Positions 16,805 through 25,948 of a DNA stretch of 64,000 nt are shown in pieces (the first letter of the stretch is position 1; the number at the start of each line of letters is the position of its first letter). A program made the translations under genes and the position numbers. This stretch comes from Sphaerisporangium corydalis. Lineage in GTDB: Bacteria > Actinomycetota > Actinomycetes > Streptosporangiales > Streptosporangiaceae. The stretch lies in NCBI RefSeq assembly GCF_025506355.1, contig NZ_JANZYP010000003.1, positions 62,001-126,000 on the forward strand, given 5' to 3'. Under the pieces are notes generated by a model. It searched no databases, had not been told where the DNA came from, and worked only from the letters and a program-made list of their open reading frames with translations.

Positions 16805-18046
16805 TCAGGCGGTCTCCGGGCGGGGGAGCCGGACGGGGGTCAGCAGGCCGGACACCGCGACCAGCACGCAGGCGACCCCGGCGACCAGGCACGTCGGCGC
16901 GACGCCGAACCGCGCGGCGCCCGCCGTGAGCGCGGCGGCGCCCAGCGGCCCGAGCGCGGAGTGCAGCGTCCAGAAGGCGGAGGTGACCCGGCCGAGCAGG
17001 TGGTCGGGGGTCATCTCCTGCCGCAGCGACATCGAGCAGATCCCCGCCAGGCCCGTGCAGAACAGCATGAGCGTCGCGAGCGCCGCGACGGTGGGCACGC
17101 CTTCGGCGTACCCGATGCCGGCGACGGCGACGCCGCCCAGCGCCCACGCCCCGATCCAGCAGCGGCCGAAGCCGAGGTGCCTGCGGGCGGGGGCGACCAC
17201 CACGGCGGCGGCGAGCGTCCCCGCGGTCGCGAACGCCAGTACGTAGCCGACGGTGCCGTCCGACCGCCCGAGGTCGTGCTTCAGGTGGTACACGATGATG
17301 TCGGGCAGGCCGAAGGTGAGGAAGGTCAGCGCCGAGAGCAGGACGGTGAGCGACCGCAGCACCGGGCGCGCCCACAGGAACCGGGCCCCGGCCGCGAACT
17401 CCCGCCACGCGGCCCGCCGCCCGCCCGCCTCCGGACGTTCGCCCGGCGGCTCCTCGGGCGCGGGACGCAGGCGGAGCAGGAGGATGCCGGCGGCGGACGC
17501 GGCGAAGCTGGCCGCGTCGATCGCGATCGCGGCGGCCGGCCCCCACAGCCCCGAAAGGACGCCGGCGAGCATCGGGCCTCCGACGCTCGCCACCGCGTAC
17601 GTCCCGTAGAGGTGGCCGTTGGCCCTGGTGATCTGGCCGGGCTCGACCAGGCGCGGCACGACGGCCACGTAGGCGACCTGGAACAGCATGGAGAAGGCGG
17701 CGGCGAGCGGCACCACGACGTAGACCGGCCACGTCACCGGGGAGACCCACCAGACGATCGGTATCAGCGCGTACAGCACGCAGCGCGCGACGTCGCACAC
17801 CAGCAGCAGCGTGCGGCGGTCGACCCGGTCGGTGACCACCCCCGCGAAGATCCCGGTGACGGTGGACGCGGCGCCGGCCAGCGCGGTGACCACCCCCATC
17901 TGGACCACCGAGCCCGTCGCGTGCAGGATCAGCAGCGGGAGCGCGACGAAGGAGATCGAGTCGCCGACGCTGGAGAGGGTCTGCGCGGTCAGGAAGACCA
18001 CGAAGCCGCGGTTCCGCCATAACGACGCCGGGTTCTCCCCGCCCAT
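16805..18046 (-). CDS. MFS transporter (EntS/DHA3-like)
   Basis: The 413-residue protein has about twelve hydrophobic segments and begins SLWRNRGFVVFLTAQTLSSVGDSISFVALPLLI, the pattern of the DHA3 group that includes macrolide and siderophore exporters. Loop 2-3 carries the VVTDRVDRRTLL motif. Its ATG overlaps the stop of the Lrp-type regulator by one base (TGATG), so the two are translationally coupled and the transporter is probably controlled by that regulator. The exported compound is unknown; an amino-acid-related metabolite would suit Lrp control. Confidence 0.85.
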   Translation of the reverse strand: MGGENPASLWRNRGFVVFLTAQTLSSVGDSISFVALPLLILHATGSVVQMGVVTALAGAASTVTGIFAGVVTDRVDRRTLLLVCDVARCVLYALIPIVWWVSPVTWPVYVVVPLAAAFSMLFQVAYVAVVPRLVEPGQITRANGHLYGTYAVASVGGPMLAGVLSGLWGPAAAIAIDAASFAASAAGILLLRLRPAPEEPPGERPEAGGRRAAWREFAAGARFLWARPVLRSLTVLLSALTFLTFGLPDIIVYHLKHDLGRSDGTVGYVLAFATAGTLAAAVVVAPARRHLGFGRCWIGAWALGGVAVAGIGYAEGVPTVAALATLMLFCTGLAGICSMSLRQEMTPDHLLGRVTSAFWTLHSALGPLGAAALTAGAARFGVAPTCLVAGVACVLVAVSGLLTPVRLPRPETA

Positions 18047-18549
18047 CAGCCCCCCGCGCCGTCGTCGCCGTCGGCCGCGGCCCGGCGCAGCAGGGGGGTG
18101 ACGCGGTGGGGGACCAGGGTGCGCATCGCCAGGGCGGTGCTGGTGCGCTCCACGCCCGGGGTGGCCAGCACGCGGCCGGCGACCCGGTAGAGGTCGTCGG
18201 CGTCCCTCGCGGCCACCCGCACCAGCAGGTCGGCGTCCCCGCCGCTGACGCCGAGGACCTCGATGACCTCGGGGACGGCGGCCAGTCCATCGGCCACCTC
18301 GGCGAGCCGGTGCTGGTCGACCCGGACCGTGACGTACGCGGTCAGGCCGTAGCCGAGGACCTCGGGATGGAGGCTGCGCTCGAACGCCGCCAGCACCCCG
18401 CGCTCCTCCAGCTTGGCCAGCCTGGCCTGCACGGTGTTACGGGACAGGCCGACCTGCTCGGCCAGGGCGAGGACGGTCGCGCGTGGGCTGGCGATCAGGG
18501 CCAGGAGCAGGCGCGCGTCGACCCGGTCGAGCCTCCCCAAGCTGCGCAT
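18046..18549 (-). CDS. Lrp/AsnC-family regulator
   Basis: The 167-residue protein has an N-terminal HTH (LDRVDARLLLALIASPRATVLALAEQVGLSRNTVQARLAKLEERGVL) and a C-terminal RAM ligand-binding domain with VLGVSGGDADLLVRVAARD. The terminal 25 residues extend slightly beyond the usual AsnC length. A GGAAGG site precedes the ATG. It is divergent from the AceE-like gene and coupled to the MFS gene, so both are likely targets. An amino acid or 2-oxoacid effector would fit. Confidence 0.88.
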   Translation of the reverse strand: MRSLGRLDRVDARLLLALIASPRATVLALAEQVGLSRNTVQARLAKLEERGVLAAFERSLHPEVLGYGLTAYVTVRVDQHRLAEVADGLAAVPEVIEVLGVSGGDADLLVRVAARDADDLYRVAGRVLATPGVERTSTALAMRTLVPHRVTPLLRRAAADGDDGAGG

Positions 18550-18565
18550 ACTGCATCACCTTCCT

Positions 18566-18580
18566 GGGGTCACCCCTATA
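18566..18580 (-). promoter_or_regulatory. Promoter element and dyad upstream of the Lrp gene
   Basis: An 11-bp perfect dyad GGGGT-C-ACCCC (18566-18576) touches a minus-strand TATAGG -10-like box (18580-18575). The pair lies 17-31 bp before the Lrp ATG and could be an autoregulatory site. The octamer gcgcatac occurs on both sides, inside the start of the Lrp gene (18544-18551) and at 18617-18624. Confidence 0.45.
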
Positions 18581-18704
18581 AAACCGTGCAGGTAGCTTAC
18601 TTAATCGCGCTGCACTTGCGCATACTCGCACTTGTTGGTCAGCATTATTCAGCAAAGTGCTCAACAGGCCGCCGGTCGGCGTCGTCACGAAAGGCGGACA
18701 TGGG

Positions 18705-21062
18705 ATGAACCAAACGGCGGATCTCCCGGCCTCCCGCGCCGCGGCCGACGGCAGCGGCGACCTGGACGTCCTCCGTGAGATCGAGCGGCGGGTGCTGTGG
18801 CTGTCGACCGCGATGATCGACCACGCGAACCGCGTCCGCCCGAACCCGACGGGGCTCAAGGTCGGCGGCCACCAGGCGTCGAGCGCGTCCATGGTCTCGA
18901 TCATGACATCCCTGTGGTTCGAGTCGCTGACCGCGGCCGACCGGGTTTCGGTGAAGCCGCACGCCTCGCCCGTGCTGCACGCCGTCAACTACCTGCTCGG
19001 CGAGCTGGACCGCTCCTACCTCACCACGCTGCGCGAGTTCGGCGGCCTGCAGAGCTACCCGAGCCGCACCAAGGACCCCGACCCCGCCGACTACTCCACC
19101 GGCTCGGTGGGCATCGGCGCCACCGCGCCGATCTGGGGCGCGCTGGCCCGCCGCTACGTCGAGGCGCACTTCGGCGGTGCCGGCACCGGGCGGCAGTACT
19201 CGCTCCTCGGTGACGCCGAACTGGACGAGGGCGCCTGCTGGGAGGCCGTCCTGGACCCGCAGGTGGCCGAGCTGGGCGAGGTCGTGTGGGTCGTCGATTT
19301 CAACCGCCAGTCCCTGGACCGCGTGGTCCCCAACATGGGCGGCACCCGCCTGCAGGGCATGTTCGCCGCCGCCGGGTGGCAGGTCATCACGGTGAAGTAC
19401 GGCCGCCTGCTGGAGGACCTCTTCGCGCGGCCCGGCGGCGAGGCGCTGCGGGCGCGCATCGACCTGATGTCCAACCCCGAGTACCAGCGGCTGCTCCGCT
19501 GCGACCCCGGCGAGCTGCGCGCCCGCCTCACCGGCGCGGCCGGGACGCGCGGGCCTGGGCCGGACACCGGGGCCATCGCGGCGCTGCTCGACGGGGTCGA
19601 CGACGCGACGCTGCACGCCGCCGTACGCAACCTCGGCGGGCACGACCTGCTCGCCCTGCGCCAGGCGTTCGCCGAGATCGACGACACCCGCCCCACCGTG
19701 ATCTTCGCGTACACGGTCAAGGGCCACGGCCTGGCCAGCGAGGGCCACCCCCAGAACCACTCCTCCCTGCTGACCGCCGGCCAGCTCCGCGAGCTCGCCG
19801 AGCGCGTCGGGGCCGACCCGGACCGGCCTTGGGAGCAGTTCCCCGAAGGGAGCCCGGCCGCGCGGCGCTGCGCCGAGACCGCACTGCGCCTGCGCAGGAC
19901 ACCGCCCCCCGCGGCGGAGGACCACGAGGTGCCCGCCGACTTCGGGCGCACCCCGCACGGCACCGCGACCACGCAGGCGGCGCTCGGGCGCACCCTGTTC
20001 GACCTCACCCGCCAGGCCCCCGCCGTCGGCGCCCGCGTGGTCACCGTCAGCCCGGACGTCACCTCCAGCACCAACCTGGGCGGCTGGCTCAACAAGGTCG
20101 GGGTCTGGGCCACCTCCGAGCGGCACAACTGGTTCGACGACGACGCCGAGACCATCCTGCACTGGCGCGAGCGGCCCACCGGGCAGCACATCGAGCTCGG
20201 CATCGCCGAGACCAACCTCGTCGGGCTCATCGGCGAACTCGGCGCCACCTGGTCCCGCTGGGGACGGCCGCTGCTGCCGATCGGCGTGCTGTACGACCCG
20301 TTCGTCGAGCGCGCCCTGGAACCCTGGTCCTTCGGCATCTACGCGGGCGGCCAGTCCATCCTGGTCGGCACCCCCTCCGGGGTCACCCTCGGGCCCGAGG
20401 GCGGCGCGCACCAGTCGATCAAGACCCCGTCGATCGGCATCGAACAGCCCGGCTGCGTCGCCTACGAGCCCGCGTTCGCGCTCGACCTGGAATGGTGCCT
20501 GCTCGCGGCGCTCGGCCGCCTCGGCAGGCCGGACGGCCGGTCGGCATACCTGCGGCTGTCCACCCGGCCGGTCGACCAGACCCTCGCCAACGTGCCCGCC
20601 GACCCCGCCGCCCGCGAACTGCGCCGCCGCCAGGCCGTCGCCGGCGCCTACCCGCTCAGGCGCCACGAGCGTCCCGCCGTCACGATCGCCGCCATGGGGG
20701 CGCTGCTCACCGAGGCGCTCGCCGCCGCCGACCGGCTCGACGCCCTCGGCATCGGCGCCGACGTCGTGTGCCTGACCAGCCCCGGGCTGCTGTTCCAGGC
20801 CGTGCGCGGGCGCGGCGGGCACGGCGACGCGCCCACCTGGATCCTCGACAGCGTCTTCCCCGCCCACCGGGCCCGCCCGATCGTCACCGTCCTGGACGGG
20901 CACCCGCACGCGCTGGCGTTCCTCGCGGGGATCCACCAGGTGCCGGGCACCCACCTCGGCGTCACCCGGTTCGGCCAGTCGGGCGGCATAGAGGACGTGT
21001 ACCGCTACCACGGGATCGACACCGACGGCATCGTCGCCGCCGCCCTGGACCTGGCCGACTGA
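18705..21062 (+). CDS. AceE-like homodimeric 2-oxoacid dehydrogenase E1 / transketolase-like ThDP enzyme
   Basis: The 785-residue thiamine-diphosphate enzyme is built like AceE but is about 100 residues shorter. The ThDP Mg-binding part is seen as SLLGDAELDEGACWEA with VVDFNRQSLD (near residues 168-205). The N-terminal HANRVRP and GGHQASSASM region is typical of AceE. The pyrimidine domain contains GQHIELGIAETNLVG with the conserved Glu, and LGPEGGAHQSI. These enzymes decarboxylate pyruvate or another 2-oxoacid and acylate a lipoyl partner. No E2 or E3 gene is nearby. Its position divergent from an Lrp regulator suggests a specialised oxoacid, perhaps branched-chain, but this is inference. 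Start ATG at 18705. Confidence 0.82.
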   Translation: MNQTADLPASRAAADGSGDLDVLREIERRVLWLSTAMIDHANRVRPNPTGLKVGGHQASSASMVSIMTSLWFESLTAADRVSVKPHASPVLHAVNYLLGELDRSYLTTLREFGGLQSYPSRTKDPDPADYSTGSVGIGATAPIWGALARRYVEAHFGGAGTGRQYSLLGDAELDEGACWEAVLDPQVAELGEVVWVVDFNRQSLDRVVPNMGGTRLQGMFAAAGWQVITVKYGRLLEDLFARPGGEALRARIDLMSNPEYQRLLRCDPGELRARLTGAAGTRGPGPDTGAIAALLDGVDDATLHAAVRNLGGHDLLALRQAFAEIDDTRPTVIFAYTVKGHGLASEGHPQNHSSLLTAGQLRELAERVGADPDRPWEQFPEGSPAARRCAETALRLRRTPPPAAEDHEVPADFGRTPHGTATTQAALGRTLFDLTRQAPAVGARVVTVSPDVTSSTNLGGWLNKVGVWATSERHNWFDDDAETILHWRERPTGQHIELGIAETNLVGLIGELGATWSRWGRPLLPIGVLYDPFVERALEPWSFGIYAGGQSILVGTPSGVTLGPEGGAHQSIKTPSIGIEQPGCVAYEPAFALDLEWCLLAALGRLGRPDGRSAYLRLSTRPVDQTLANVPADPAARELRRRQAVAGAYPLRRHERPAVTIAAMGALLTEALAAADRLDALGIGADVVCLTSPGLLFQAVRGRGGHGDAPTWILDSVFPAHRARPIVTVLDGHPHALAFLAGIHQVPGTHLGVTRFGQSGGIEDVYRYHGIDTDGIVAAALDLAD

Positions 21063-21068
21063 CCTCGC

Positions 21069-21094
21069 GTCCGGGCCCTCGCACGCGCCCGGAC
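21069..21094 (+). terminator. Hairpin terminator after the E1 gene
   Basis: An 8-bp perfect stem (GTCCGGGC/GCCCGGAC) with a 10-nt loop starts 6 bp after the stop codon. There is no T-run. Confidence 0.55.
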
Positions 21095-21143
21095 CTGGTG
21101 ACCGGCCTCTCCGGGAAGGCGCGCGGGGCGGTAGCGTGCGTAC

Positions 21144-21569
21144 ATGACGGGACTGTCCCAGTGGACGCGGCAGTGGCGGGTGCGCCGCGACTTCACCATC
21201 GCCAAGCTGGCGACGGCCGCCGCCTTCGCCGTCGTCGCCGTGGTCGTGTCCGGCGACACGCGCGGGATGCTGCTCTGCGCCGCCGCGGCCGTGATGCTCG
21301 GCGCCTTCGGCCTGCGCGACGTGCTGGCCCCGGTGCGGCTCGCCGCCGACGACCAGGGGCTTCTCGTGGTGACCGGCGTGACCCGCAGGGCGCGGGTGTC
21401 CTGGCCTGAGGTGGCGGAGATCCGGGTCGCGGACAACGCGCGGTACGGGCTGCGGTGGGACCTGCTGGAGATCGAGACCGCGGAGTCGCTGCACATCTTC
21501 TCGTCGTTCGAGCTGGGGACCTCGTGCATGGACGCGGCCGACGAGCTGTTCCGGCTCCGGCCGGGCTGA
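21144..21569 (+). CDS. Small membrane protein with bacterial PH-like domain
   Basis: In this 141-residue protein, two hydrophobic helices (residues about 20-38 and 42-58) follow a basic N-terminus. The remaining 80 residues form a beta-rich segment (VRLAADDQGLLVVTGVTRRARVSWPEVAEIRV) that matches the pattern of the small actinomycete PH-domain membrane proteins. Function is unknown. There is no ribosome site; a TAGCGT box at 21132-21137 lies 6 bp before the ATG, which suggests a leaderless transcript. Confidence 0.72.
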   Translation: MTGLSQWTRQWRVRRDFTIAKLATAAAFAVVAVVVSGDTRGMLLCAAAAVMLGAFGLRDVLAPVRLAADDQGLLVVTGVTRRARVSWPEVAEIRVADNARYGLRWDLLEIETAESLHIFSSFELGTSCMDAADELFRLRPG

Positions 21570-21660
21570 GTTCGGCTCCGGCCGGGCTTCGTTCCAGGCT
21601 TCGTTCCAGGCTTCGTCCGGGCTGAGTTCCGGGCTGTGCCGGGGAGGGGTCACGCTGAGT

Positions 21661-21841
21661 GGGAAGCGCTCTCAGCGGCCGGGTCGCTCTCCGCGTGAGG
21701 CGGGCTTGCGGATCTCCATCGTGGCTGGTGAGGGCGCTGATACGCGCCGGACGCCGGTGGATCGGCGGTCGCCCGGCGGTGGGAGCGGCCTGAGAGCGCT
21801 CTTGCGGGGCTCTTGACTCGGAACGCTCACAGGGTCAAGAT
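21661..21841 (+). promoter_or_regulatory. GH3 promoter with three CebR-like LacI-family operators
   Basis: A promoter TTGACT (21813-21818), 17 bp, CAAGAT (21836-21841) lies about 60 bp before the GH3 start. Three sites resemble the 14-bp CebR palindrome of Streptomyces (TGGGAGCGCTCCCA): 21661-21674 (11 of 14), 21791-21804 (10 of 14, containing perfect AGAGCGCT core) and 21818-21831 (11 of 14). The third occupies the promoter spacer, a classic repression site. Short direct repeats (ttccaggcttcg) fill 21585-21640. Confidence 0.7.
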
Positions 21842-21903
21842 CTGCGCAGTGCGGCTGAGGGGGGCCGCCGTGACCCTCGCCGTGCCTCGAGAACGGACGC
21901 CCC

Positions 21904-24582
21904 ATGATCAGACCTCCTGTCCGAGCAGGCCTGCGCCGTAGCGCCCTGGCGGTGCTGGCGGGCCTGACCCTCCTCACCACCGGCGCCGCGGTCGTCCCGA
22001 GCGCGGGCGCCGCCGCCGACCCCGGCGCCGAGGCCGCGAAGGGCACCCGGCAGCCGGTGATCGGCAAGCCCGACACCGACTCCCACGGCTGCGCGCGCAT
22101 CGAGAAGAGCCTCCCGCCGCTCGCCGGCTGGCCGAAGGTCAAGAGCCAGATCAAGCAGGACCCCTCCGACGAGAGGCGCATCGCGAAGATCGTCGCGGGC
22201 ATGACGCTGGCCGAGAAGATCGGCCAGATGACCCAGCCGGAGATCTCCGCGATCACCCCGGCGGAGGTCGCCCAGTACTTCATCGGCTCGGTGCTCAACG
22301 GCGGCGGCTCCTGGCCCGGCGGCGACAAGCACGCGACGCCGAAGGCGTGGCTCGACCTCGCCGACGCCTACTGGCAGGCGTCCACCGGCACCCGGACGAA
22401 GATCCCGGTCATCTGGGGCATCGACGCCGTCCACGGCAACAACAACGTCTACGGCGCCACCCTCTTCCCGCACAACATCGGCCTGGGCGCCGCCCACGAC
22501 CCCTGCCTGGTCCGCGACATCGGCGCCGCGACCGCTGAGCAGATCCACGCGACCGGCCAGGACTGGGCCTTCGCGCCCACGCTCGCCGTCGTGCGCGACG
22601 ACCGGTGGGGCCGCACCTACGAGGGCTTCTCCGAAGACCCGAGGATCACCCGCGCCTACGGGTACGAGGCCGTCCGGGGTCTGCAGGGCGGCAACTCGCA
22701 CGGCATCGGCGGCAAGGGCGTCATCGCCACCGCCAAGCACTACATCGGCGACGGCGGCACCCTCAAGGGGACCGACCAGGGCGTCAACCCGTCCTCGGAA
22801 GCCGACATGATCAACATCCACGGCCAGGGCTACTACGGCGCGCTCGCCGCCGGGGCCCAGACCGTCATGGCCTCGTTCAACAGCTGGACCAACGCCGACC
22901 TCGGCATCAACGAAGGCAAGATGCACGGCAGCAAGCTCGCCCTCACCGACATCCTCAAGCAGAAGATGGGCTTCGACGGCGTCGTGGTCTCCGACTGGAA
23001 CGGCATCGGGCAGGTCACCGGGTGCACGAACTCCAGTTGCGCGCGGGCCGTCAACGCCGGCATCGACGTCGTGATGGTGCCGAACGACTGGAAGGCGTTC
23101 ATCACCAACACCACGGCGCAGGTCCAGAGCGGTGAGATCCCGATCGCGCGCGTCAACGACGCCGTCACCCGCATCCTCCGCGTCAAGATGCGCGCCGGGG
23201 TGTTCGGCGCCCGCAAGCCGTCGGCCCGCGCCCTCGCCGGATCCGCCGACGCGCTCCAGGCCAAGCGGCTCGCCCGCCAGGCCGTACGCGAGTCGCAGGT
23301 CCTGCTCAAGAACAACGGCAAGGTGCTCCCGCTGGTGTCCGGCTCCAAGGTGCTGGTCGTCGGCAAGAGCGCCGACAGCATGCAGAACCAGTCCGGCGGC
23401 TGGACCCTCAGCTGGCAGGGCACCGGCAACACCAACGCCGACTTCCCGAACGGCACCACCGTCCTGGCCGGCCTGCGCGAAGCCCTCGGCGCCGCCGACG
23501 TCACGTTCAGCGAGACCGCCGACGGGGTCGACCCGTCCGCCTACGACGCGGTCATCGCCGTGATCGGCGAGACGCCGTACGCCGAAGGGGTCGGCGACCT
23601 CGGGCGGCGCACCCTGGAGGCCGCCAAGCTGTACCCCGGCGACCTCGCCGTCCTGGACAAGGTCCACGGCAAGGGCGCGCCCGTCGTCACCGTGTACCTC
23701 TCCGGCCGGCCGATGTACGTCAACAAGGAGCTCAACCGCTCCGAGGCGTTCGTCGCCGCCTGGCTCCCCGGCACGGAGGGCGCCGGCGTCGCCGACCTGC
23801 TCGTGCGCTCCCGCCATCGGGACGGGTACACCGGCAAGCTGTCGTACTCGTGGCCGAAGAGCGCCTGCCAGACCCCGCTCAACCCCGGCACCGCGGACTA
23901 CGACCCGCTGTTCCCGCTCGGCTACGGCCTGCGTGACGGGCAGACCGGCTCGGTCGGGACCCTCGACGAGACCAGCCCCGACGCCGCCTGCGGCTCGACG
24001 GGCGGCGGCGGCACCGCGACCGAAGACCTGTCGATCTTCGACCGCACGGACGTGGCGCCGTACAAGAGCTTCATCGGCTCGCCCGAGAACTGGGGCGGCA
24101 CCGAGATCGGCGTCGACGGCACCGCTTCGCACGCCGAGATCAGCGTCGTCCCCTCCGACGTCAACGTGCAGCAGGACGGACTCAAGGCGACCTGGAACGG
24201 CGGGCCCGCGCAGATCTACATGCAGGACCCGGCGGGCGGCAGCGACCTGCGCGGATACCTCAACGCCGACGCCGCCCTGGTCTTCGACACCATCGTCCAC
24301 CAGGCCCCGGCCGCCCGGACCGTGATCAGCGCCCACTGCGTCTACCCGTGCTTCGCCGAAGTGGTCGCCACCTCACTGTTCCAGGGCCTCCCCATCGGCA
24401 CCAAGGCGACGGTCAAGATCCCGATCTCCTGCTTCGCGGCCGGGGGACTCGACCTGGAGGTGGTCAACACGCCGTTCCTCGTGTACACCGAGGCCGCGTT
24501 CTCGGCCTCCTTCGCCAACGTCCGCTGGGTCCCCGGCGCCGCCAAGGACGCCGACGCCCAACCCTGCTCCGCCCTCACCTGA
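21904..24582 (+). CDS. Secreted GH3 beta-glucosidase (ExoP-type)
   Basis: The 892-residue secreted enzyme has a twin-Arg-containing basic N-terminus and signal peptide ending near residue 37. A GH3 N-terminal barrel follows with the nucleophile Asp364 in VVVSDWNG and the KHYIGDGGT segment. The GH3 C-terminal domain spans about residues 440-680. The last 200 residues (from about IFDRTDVAPY) match the galactose-binding-like domain of ExoP exo-1,3/1,4-beta-glucanases. Expected action is removal of terminal glucose from beta-glucans or cello-oligosaccharides. Its promoter carries CebR-like operators, which links it to cellulose-derived sugar signals and to the LacI/importer cluster upstream. Confidence 0.9.
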   Translation: MIRPPVRAGLRRSALAVLAGLTLLTTGAAVVPSAGAAADPGAEAAKGTRQPVIGKPDTDSHGCARIEKSLPPLAGWPKVKSQIKQDPSDERRIAKIVAGMTLAEKIGQMTQPEISAITPAEVAQYFIGSVLNGGGSWPGGDKHATPKAWLDLADAYWQASTGTRTKIPVIWGIDAVHGNNNVYGATLFPHNIGLGAAHDPCLVRDIGAATAEQIHATGQDWAFAPTLAVVRDDRWGRTYEGFSEDPRITRAYGYEAVRGLQGGNSHGIGGKGVIATAKHYIGDGGTLKGTDQGVNPSSEADMINIHGQGYYGALAAGAQTVMASFNSWTNADLGINEGKMHGSKLALTDILKQKMGFDGVVVSDWNGIGQVTGCTNSSCARAVNAGIDVVMVPNDWKAFITNTTAQVQSGEIPIARVNDAVTRILRVKMRAGVFGARKPSARALAGSADALQAKRLARQAVRESQVLLKNNGKVLPLVSGSKVLVVGKSADSMQNQSGGWTLSWQGTGNTNADFPNGTTVLAGLREALGAADVTFSETADGVDPSAYDAVIAVIGETPYAEGVGDLGRRTLEAAKLYPGDLAVLDKVHGKGAPVVTVYLSGRPMYVNKELNRSEAFVAAWLPGTEGAGVADLLVRSRHRDGYTGKLSYSWPKSACQTPLNPGTADYDPLFPLGYGLRDGQTGSVGTLDETSPDAACGSTGGGGTATEDLSIFDRTDVAPYKSFIGSPENWGGTEIGVDGTASHAEISVVPSDVNVQQDGLKATWNGGPAQIYMQDPAGGSDLRGYLNADAALVFDTIVHQAPAARTVISAHCVYPCFAEVVATSLFQGLPIGTKATVKIPISCFAAGGLDLEVVNTPFLVYTEAAFSASFANVRWVPGAAKDADAQPCSALT

Positions 24583-24732
24583 CCCTGTCATCCCTGGCCT
24601 GTCTGTCCCTTGACCTGATCCTCCGCCCCTGACCTGATCCTGCGGCCCGGCCCTTCGAACCAAGGGCCGGGTCGCTTTGGTATTGGTCCGGTGGGCCGAG
24701 GTTTTCGCTATGGCGTACCGGCCGGGTGGGTG

Positions 24733-24807
24733 CTGGTCGGTGGGCGTGTCGATATTCCCCACCCGGCACCGGGTTGGGTGGGCGAGTCGGTGTTGCCCAC
24801 CCAACCC
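24733..24807 (+). repeat. Dispersed hairpin repeat, copy A
   Basis: This is a member of a repeat family with a perfect 13-bp stem (GGGTTGGGTGGGC/GCCCACCCAACCC) around an 11-nt loop, preceded by ccccacccggcaccggg. Copies on the same strand are E, F and G at 33.0-33.5 kb; B, C and D at 29.6-32.3 kb are inverted. It lies downstream of the GH3 gene. Confidence 0.9.
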
Positions 24808-24878
24808 CGTGTCGTGCCGGGAAGGGTGGGTACCGTACGGTCTCGGCCGGGTATTCCGACGCGCGCGCTCAGGCGGAC

Positions 24879-25028
24879 GAACCGGTCGCCGACCTTTGGC
24901 AAACGCACGGACAGGTCGCTGAGCTGTGGCGAACACGCGGACAGGTCGCCGAGCTGCGGCGAACGCGCGGACAGGTCGCCGACCTTTAGCGAACGCGCGG
25001 ACAGTTTGCCGATCCGCGTCAAACACCG
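24879..25028. repeat. Five 30-bp tandem repeats before the VOC gene
   Basis: The unit is 30 bp (ggacaggtcgccgagctgcg plus gcgaacgcgc), with starts at 24879 (diverged), 24909, 24939, 24969 and 24999 (diverged). The array ends 20 bp before the VOC-protein start codon, so it covers the expected promoter. The period is a multiple of 3, which leaves all frames open. I see no evidence that it is translated. Confidence 0.92.
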
Positions 25029-25048
25029 CGAGAAACGGAGCATTCCCG

Positions 25049-25483
25049 ATGAGGGATACGGCGGTCTCCTCTCAGGGTTATGGCCCTGATCAGAACTCCC
25101 CCTTTGGCTACAGCCTCCATCATGTGCAACTGGCGATTCCGGCCGGCAGTGAGGATGAATGCCGCGCCTTCTACGTCGGTGTCCTTGGCATGATCGAGAT
25201 AGTCAAACCCCCGCCTCTGGCCGCCCGAGGGGGACTATGGGTCCGCGCGGACACGCTTGAGATCCATCTAGGCGTGGAGCAGGACTTCCGACCGGCCGAG
25301 AAAGCTCATCCCGGCATTCGGGTGACCGCTCTGAACCAGCTCGCCGGTCACCTGGAAGCCAATGGCGTGGCGATCACGTGGGACGACGACTTCCCTGGTC
25401 ACCGGCGCTTCTACGCATCCGACAACGTCGGCAATCGCCTGGAGTTCCTCCAGAGGGACACGGAAGTCCCGGCGAAGTGGTGA
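25049..25483 (+). CDS. VOC-superfamily (glyoxalase/dioxygenase-fold) protein
   Basis: The 144-residue single-domain protein has two beta-alpha-beta-beta-beta modules. It contains LHHVQLAIPAGSEDECRAFYVGVLGM near residues 23-48 and a C-terminal DNVGNRLEFLQRD with the metal-binding Glu position of the family. The His of LHHVQ and Glu of RLEFL are the usual ligands. The reaction cannot be inferred; members range from glyoxalases to antibiotic-resistance proteins. The ATG at 25049 has GGAG 8 bp upstream, immediately beyond the 30-bp repeats. Confidence 0.82.
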   Translation: MRDTAVSSQGYGPDQNSPFGYSLHHVQLAIPAGSEDECRAFYVGVLGMIEIVKPPPLAARGGLWVRADTLEIHLGVEQDFRPAEKAHPGIRVTALNQLAGHLEANGVAITWDDDFPGHRRFYASDNVGNRLEFLQRDTEVPAKW

Positions 25484-25672
25484 GATGATCGGCGTTCTTC
25501 GAGACTCGCGGATCTTCCCGGCACCTCGGTAGTCCGGCGCCGCGTGTGGATCGCCGTGATGGACTTTCCCGCCGACGCCCGCGCCGGACGGGAATGTGAG
25601 TCCCGTGGTCGACGTACCCCTAGGTGGCCGAGATCAACGAATCGGTGCGCCCGCTCACGCCGGTGCGCCCGC

Positions 25673-25948
25673 TCACGGCCGAGCCACGGTGTAACCGATG
25701 CGTTCACCGAGGTCGAGCTGTGCGGTCAGCTCGCTGGCCAGGTTCACCGCGTCCCACCGGGCGATGGTCGTCACCAGGCCGGCGCACCTGTGGGAGGGCA
25801 GAAGCGGGACGCGCCGGGTGGCCCACCATCCGCCGAAGGATCCGTCCGAGCAGGTGAACCGAGCGATGCGCCACGCCGGGTAGGTCCGCCTCAGCAAGAC
25901 GAGCTGATAATCCCCGCGCGACGGCACCCTTTCCCCGGCCGTCGTCAC
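25673..25948 (-). CDS. Small conserved-looking protein coupled to its upstream neighbour
   Basis: In this frame a GTG at 25948 overlaps the preceding small gene's stop by 4 bp (GTGA). The product is 91 residues: a basic start, YQLVLLRRTYPAWRIARF, a Trp pair in FGGWWATRR, then RWDAVNLASELTAQLDLGERIGY. The composition and coupling support a real gene. I do not recognise a domain. Short direct repeats (gtgcgcccgctcac) lie just after its stop codon at 25650-25675. It probably belongs to an operon with the small gene and the XRE regulator. Confidence 0.55.
   Translation of the reverse strand: MTTAGERVPSRGDYQLVLLRRTYPAWRIARFTCSDGSFGGWWATRRVPLLPSHRCAGLVTTIARWDAVNLASELTAQLDLGERIGYTVARP

Noticed and set aside
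18645-21653. Minus-strand reading of 1002 codons opposite the AceE-like gene
   Set aside because: It is a shadow reading; the plus strand holds a complete ThDP enzyme.
24879-25028. Possible CRISPR array or translated repeat protein
   Set aside because: The 30-bp units are contiguous with no unique spacers; no start codon or ribosome site gives a sensible protein.
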